From Coriobacteriia bacterium (lineage in GTDB: Bacteria > Actinomycetota > Coriobacteriia > Coriobacteriales > QAMH01), in NCBI GenBank assembly GCA_900758075.1, contig CAAEQF010000012.1:1-8084 (forward strand): 8,084 nt of DNA, written 5' to 3'. Both the position numbers and the translations under genes were made by a program. This document shows, one piece after another, positions 5,347 to 8,084 of the stretch; position 1 is the first letter of the stretch, and each line of letters begins with the position of its first letter. The notes below the pieces were generated by a model. It had not been told where the DNA came from. It made no database searches and saw only the letters and a program-made list of their open reading frames with translations.

Positions 5347-6402
5347 ATGGCTGACAACAAGGTAATTGATATCAACATGCATATGCTGCCGACGAACCTC
5401 TTCACCGACGAAGAGATTCTGAACGGCTTTCTCTATTCCGCGCCGTTCACGTTCGGCATGAAGGCATACCTCGACAAGACGCCTGACGGCAAGAAGCGCC
5501 AGATGGTCCTGGAATACCCCGAAGGCAAGCAGATCTTGAACTACGTCGAGGGTGACTACACGCTCGAGGCAAAGATCTCTGCGATGGATGATGCCGGAAT
5601 TGATATGGCGCTTCTGCGCATGCCGGTCTGGCAGGAGTGGCTGCCGCTCGACATCTGCAAGGTCGTGAACGACCAGGCAGCCCAGATGCAGCGTGACTCC
5701 GAAGGACGCCTGCGCTTCAACGCCGTGCTGCCGCCGTGGGGCCGCAAGGAAGACATCAAGGAGCTCGAGCGCTGCATCGACATGGGCGCGGTCGGCGTGC
5801 AGTTTGCCTGCTGCTATGGCGACAAGTTCCTCGACGACGAGCTGTTCAAGCCGTACCTCAAGGTGCTCAACGACAAGAAGATCCCGGCGGTCATCCACCA
5901 CACGCCTGGCCAGAACGCCTACGGCAACTTCGACGAGTACACGGTTCTGCGCCGCGAGCTCGGCCGAATCCACGTGCAGGCCGCTGCTGTCTCGCGTGAG
6001 ATCTACTCCGGCATGTTCGACGAGTTCCCCGACCTGAAGTTCATCCACACGATGTTCGGCGGCAACTTCTTCGCACTGCAGGAGATCCTCGCACCGCATG
6101 TGTCGACCAAGAAGAAAGAGGCCATGAACCGCCTGACGGCAAACATCACGCGCGAGGACTACGACCGCTACCTCAAGAACAACATCTACTTCGACATGAC
6201 GCACCCCATGAGCTGGGGCAAAGACCAGCTCGAGTGCGCGGTCAAGGTATGCGGCGCCGACCACCTGCTGCTCGGCTCGTCGTTCCCCGTCTTCTACGAG
6301 TGGATGGCGCGCTCCGTCGAGTCCGTGAATGCACTCGACATCTCCGATGAGGACAAGGCGCTCATCATGGGCGGCAACGCCGAGAAGATTTTCAACCTGT
6401 AG
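5347..6402 (+). CDS. Amidohydrolase-2 (ACMSD / resorcylate decarboxylase-like) TIM-barrel protein with degenerate metal site (351 aa)
   Basis: Overall layout fits the amidohydrolase-related family that includes ACMSD and gamma-resorcylate decarboxylase, which decarboxylate aromatic or related acids without oxidation. Family landmarks: IDINMHMLP (7-15, where IDxHxH is expected), AMDDAGID, PAVIHHTPG (180-188), EFPDLKFIHTMFGG (226-239), NNIYFDMTHP, then GADHLLLGSSFPV (303-315) and the C-terminal IMGGNAEKIFNL. Three canonical ligand positions differ: N10 for the first His of HxH, M236 for the His of HxGG (H234 lies two residues earlier), and S312 for the Asp of GSDxP. H12, H184/H185 and H234 remain. 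It may bind metal differently, or be a non-metal enzyme or binding protein. There is no signal peptide. As part of the molybdoenzyme operon it probably acts on the same substrate or product. Family assignment is fairly sure; the reaction is not. Confidence 0.85.
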   Translation: MADNKVIDINMHMLPTNLFTDEEILNGFLYSAPFTFGMKAYLDKTPDGKKRQMVLEYPEGKQILNYVEGDYTLEAKISAMDDAGIDMALLRMPVWQEWLPLDICKVVNDQAAQMQRDSEGRLRFNAVLPPWGRKEDIKELERCIDMGAVGVQFACCYGDKFLDDELFKPYLKVLNDKKIPAVIHHTPGQNAYGNFDEYTVLRRELGRIHVQAAAVSREIYSGMFDEFPDLKFIHTMFGGNFFALQEILAPHVSTKKKEAMNRLTANITREDYDRYLKNNIYFDMTHPMSWGKDQLECAVKVCGADHLLLGSSFPVFYEWMARSVESVNALDISDEDKALIMGGNAEKIFNL

Positions 6403-6423
6403 TACCGCTCGATTGCAAGGAAT

Positions 6424-6448
6424 GCTGCGGGGCACCTTGCCCCGCAGC
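6424..6448 (+). terminator. Perfect GC-rich hairpin between the amidohydrolase-like and transporter genes
   Basis: GCTGCGGGGCA (6424-6434) and TGCCCCGCAGC (6438-6448) form a perfect 11-bp stem with a 3-nt loop, 21 nt after the stop codon. No T-run follows, so it may be a partial terminator or a 3'-end stabiliser that lowers transporter expression relative to the enzyme genes. A 10-bp palindrome GGCTCGAGCC follows at 6451-6460. Confidence 0.5.
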
Positions 6449-6528
6449 TGGGCTCGAGCCGGATTCGCAAAGAGGGGCAGCCTTGGGCAAAGGCGTGCGG
6501 CCCGGCTCCACAAACAAGGGGGGAACTC

Positions 6529-7974
6529 ATGTCAAATCCCAATGCCGCAGGTGCCGAGCAGGCGCCTGCGAAGACGCCATCGTACGCATGGCCCTGTCTA
6601 ATCGTCTCGCTGTTGGCAGCCGTCAGCATCGTGTTCTCGTGGATGTGGCTTCCGGGCCTCACGTTCCCGGTCTTCAAATCCTGGCTCGCCGCGAATAACC
6701 CGCTGTTCGCCGACCCGTCCAAGTTCGGCCTGCTCTCCAACGTGATGGGCCTCGTCCCCATCGGCGCCCTCATCATGGCGTTGCCGACCACGATTATCGT
6801 GCGCAAGTTCGGCGCGAAGGTGACCACGCTCATCGGTATGGGAATCTCGCTTGTCGGCACCGTCCTCAGCGCCCTGACCGTCGGCACGAACTTCTACGCG
6901 TTCCTCATCGGCCGCTTCATCTTGGGTCTTGGCCTTTCGACCACCATCGTCGCCGGCCCGACGTGCGTCTCGATCTGGTTCCCGGATTCGACGCGCGGCC
7001 GCGCGATGGCCATCTGGTCCATCTGGGCGCCTGTCGGCATCTTCTGCTCCAACTTCGTGAACGACGGCGTCTACAGCGCGGTCGGCCAGAACGTCGGTGC
7101 GCTGCAGCTCGTCTGGGCGGCACTCATCTTGGTGGTCGGCGTTGTCTTCGCCATCGTGTTCCGCGGCCCGCGCGAGGACGAGCGCTCGCAGGTTTCGCCT
7201 GAGCGCAAGCCGCTCAAGGACGTGCTCAAGTACTTCAAGAGCCGTCAGCTGTGGTGCCTCATCCTCATGTTCGCCATTTTCAACTATATGAACTACGCGT
7301 TCTCGCAGTACCTCAAGACCTGGCTGCAGGCACCTCTCCAGCTCGGCGGCTTTGGCTGGGATGCGGCTGTTGCGGGCGTCGTCGGTGGCCTGATTTGCGC
7401 CTGCGGTGCCCTCGCACCGATCGGCGGCCTGATCTTGGACAAGACGCCACGTGACAAGAAGTACCTCTGCGTCGTGACGGGCATCATCGGACTTACCGTC
7501 TGCTCGGCGCTGTCCTTCAACGCGTCGTTCTTCATCCCGTTCGTCATCTTCTTCTGCATTGGCAACATGATGCTCAACGCCTGCTGCAGGCCGCTCGTCC
7601 CGACCTTCGTCTACAAGGGCGGCCAGACCGCAGTCGCCTTCGGCCTGTCGCTGCTCACGCTGGGCCAGTATGCTGGTCAGATTGCCACGAGCTACGTGAT
7701 GGCGCCCTTCAACGAGGGGCTCACGGCGGCATCCAACGTCGTCATCAACGCGAAGCAGGCCGTCATCGCGGCCGGTGGCTCTGCGGCGGACTTCGGCCCT
7801 GCCATCGGCAAGGCCATCCAGGACGCGCTGGCAAGCGGTGGCGCCATGATCGACCCGATGCTCGCGGTCATCGCACTGGTGCCGATTGGAATCGTCGGCA
7901 TCATCTTCAGCTTTGGCGTTCGTCCGAGCAAGAAGCGCGCGCAGGCTCCTGCGCAGGAAGCGCAGTCCAAGTAG
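6529..7974 (+). CDS. Major facilitator superfamily transporter (481 aa)
   Basis: Integral membrane permease with about 12 hydrophobic segments, the first at roughly residues 20-42 after a polar 18-residue N-terminus. MFS hallmarks: the loop 2-3 region VRKFGAK, GRFILGLG in TM4 (R129), and WFPDSTRGRAMA (150-161) in the TM4-TM5 region, typical of anion/organic-acid symporter-like members. A central cytoplasmic loop (PREDERSQVSPERKPLKDV) separates the two six-helix halves, and the C-terminus is short and basic. Between the last two helices there is an unusually long polar, alanine-rich stretch of about 45-50 residues (about 391-440), probably extracytoplasmic. The AAGGGGGG at 6516-6523 supports the ATG at 6529. 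It is the last gene of the run, 126 nt after the amidohydrolase-like gene, and probably imports the substrate or exchanges it for product. Substrate not known. Confidence 0.92.
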   Translation: MSNPNAAGAEQAPAKTPSYAWPCLIVSLLAAVSIVFSWMWLPGLTFPVFKSWLAANNPLFADPSKFGLLSNVMGLVPIGALIMALPTTIIVRKFGAKVTTLIGMGISLVGTVLSALTVGTNFYAFLIGRFILGLGLSTTIVAGPTCVSIWFPDSTRGRAMAIWSIWAPVGIFCSNFVNDGVYSAVGQNVGALQLVWAALILVVGVVFAIVFRGPREDERSQVSPERKPLKDVLKYFKSRQLWCLILMFAIFNYMNYAFSQYLKTWLQAPLQLGGFGWDAAVAGVVGGLICACGALAPIGGLILDKTPRDKKYLCVVTGIIGLTVCSALSFNASFFIPFVIFFCIGNMMLNACCRPLVPTFVYKGGQTAVAFGLSLLTLGQYAGQIATSYVMAPFNEGLTAASNVVINAKQAVIAAGGSAADFGPAIGKAIQDALASGGAMIDPMLAVIALVPIGIVGIIFSFGVRPSKKRAQAPAQEAQSK

Positions 7975-8002
7975 CGCCCGATACCCAATAGCAAGAACGT
8001 CT

Positions 8003-8037
8003 CATGGTCGCTGGGCTCTTTTGGCCTCGCGACCATG
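8003..8037 (+). terminator. Terminator-like hairpin at the end of the operon
   Basis: CATGGTCGC (8003-8011) pairs perfectly with GCGACCATG (8029-8037), with an inner GGC/GCC (8014-8016/8024-8026) and a T-rich loop. It starts 28 nt after the transporter stop codon. No T-run follows, but a further C4/G4 hairpin (about 8039-8052) does. The position fits a transcript end. Confidence 0.5.
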
Positions 8038-8084
8038 ACCCCGTGCCTGGGGGGTTAGCTTTGACAGCCCTTCTGGTTTCGAAA

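Noticed and set aside
4993..6513. Minus-strand frame (506 aa) across the small-protein and amidohydrolase-like genes
   Set aside because: Spans intergenic hairpins and two well-supported sense genes; no recognisable domain.
8061..8066. Consensus -35 box TTGACA for a gene to the right
   Set aside because: The matching -10 position would fall at or beyond the end of the window, so it cannot be tested here.

Overview
The window is high-GC bacterial DNA. Its gene set fits a Coriobacteriia / Eggerthellales-type anaerobe: a cytoplasmic DMSO-reductase-superfamily molybdoenzyme of the kind expanded in Eggerthella, Gordonibacter and Slackia relatives, a small dicluster ferredoxin, an aromatic-acid-type amidohydrolase and a solute transporter. 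The taxonomic call is an inference from gene types and base composition; no rRNA or other marker gene is present.

Layout: (1) 33-1331, minus strand, a trigger-factor-family chaperone / peptidyl-prolyl isomerase with an altered ribosome-docking loop. (2) 1332-2263, a 0.93-kb divergent intergenic region with no credible protein gene. It is packed with inverted repeats: a canonical rho-independent terminator at 1652-1693 that implies a short plus-strand RNA, an 18-bp hairpin at 1710-1757, a 116-bp near-palindrome made of four 31-bp units at 1800-1915, and a long bulged hairpin at 2028-2078. (3) 2264-7974, five plus-strand genes that look like one operon: molybdopterin oxidoreductase (792 aa), 2x[4Fe-4S] ferredoxin (114 aa), an unrecognised 63-aa protein, an amidohydrolase-2-like TIM-barrel protein (351 aa) lacking several canonical metal ligands, and an MFS transporter (481 aa). 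Hairpins lie in the gaps before the amidohydrolase gene, before the transporter gene and after the operon. (4) 7975-8084, the downstream flank with a terminator-like hairpin.

Working model (inference): the MFS protein imports a small, probably aromatic or carboxylated, substrate. The molybdoenzyme, fed electrons by the ferredoxin, performs a reductive step such as dehydroxylation in the cytoplasm (no Tat signal or membrane anchor is visible). The amidohydrolase-like protein carries out or assists a second step such as decarboxylation. The arrangement resembles the soluble catechol-dehydroxylase loci described in gut Eggerthellaceae, but the added metal-site-degenerate amidohydrolase and 63-aa protein set it apart. 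The divergent trigger-factor-like protein could be a maturation chaperone for the molybdoenzyme, by analogy with PceT of reductive dehalogenase operons. The substrate cannot be read from sequence.
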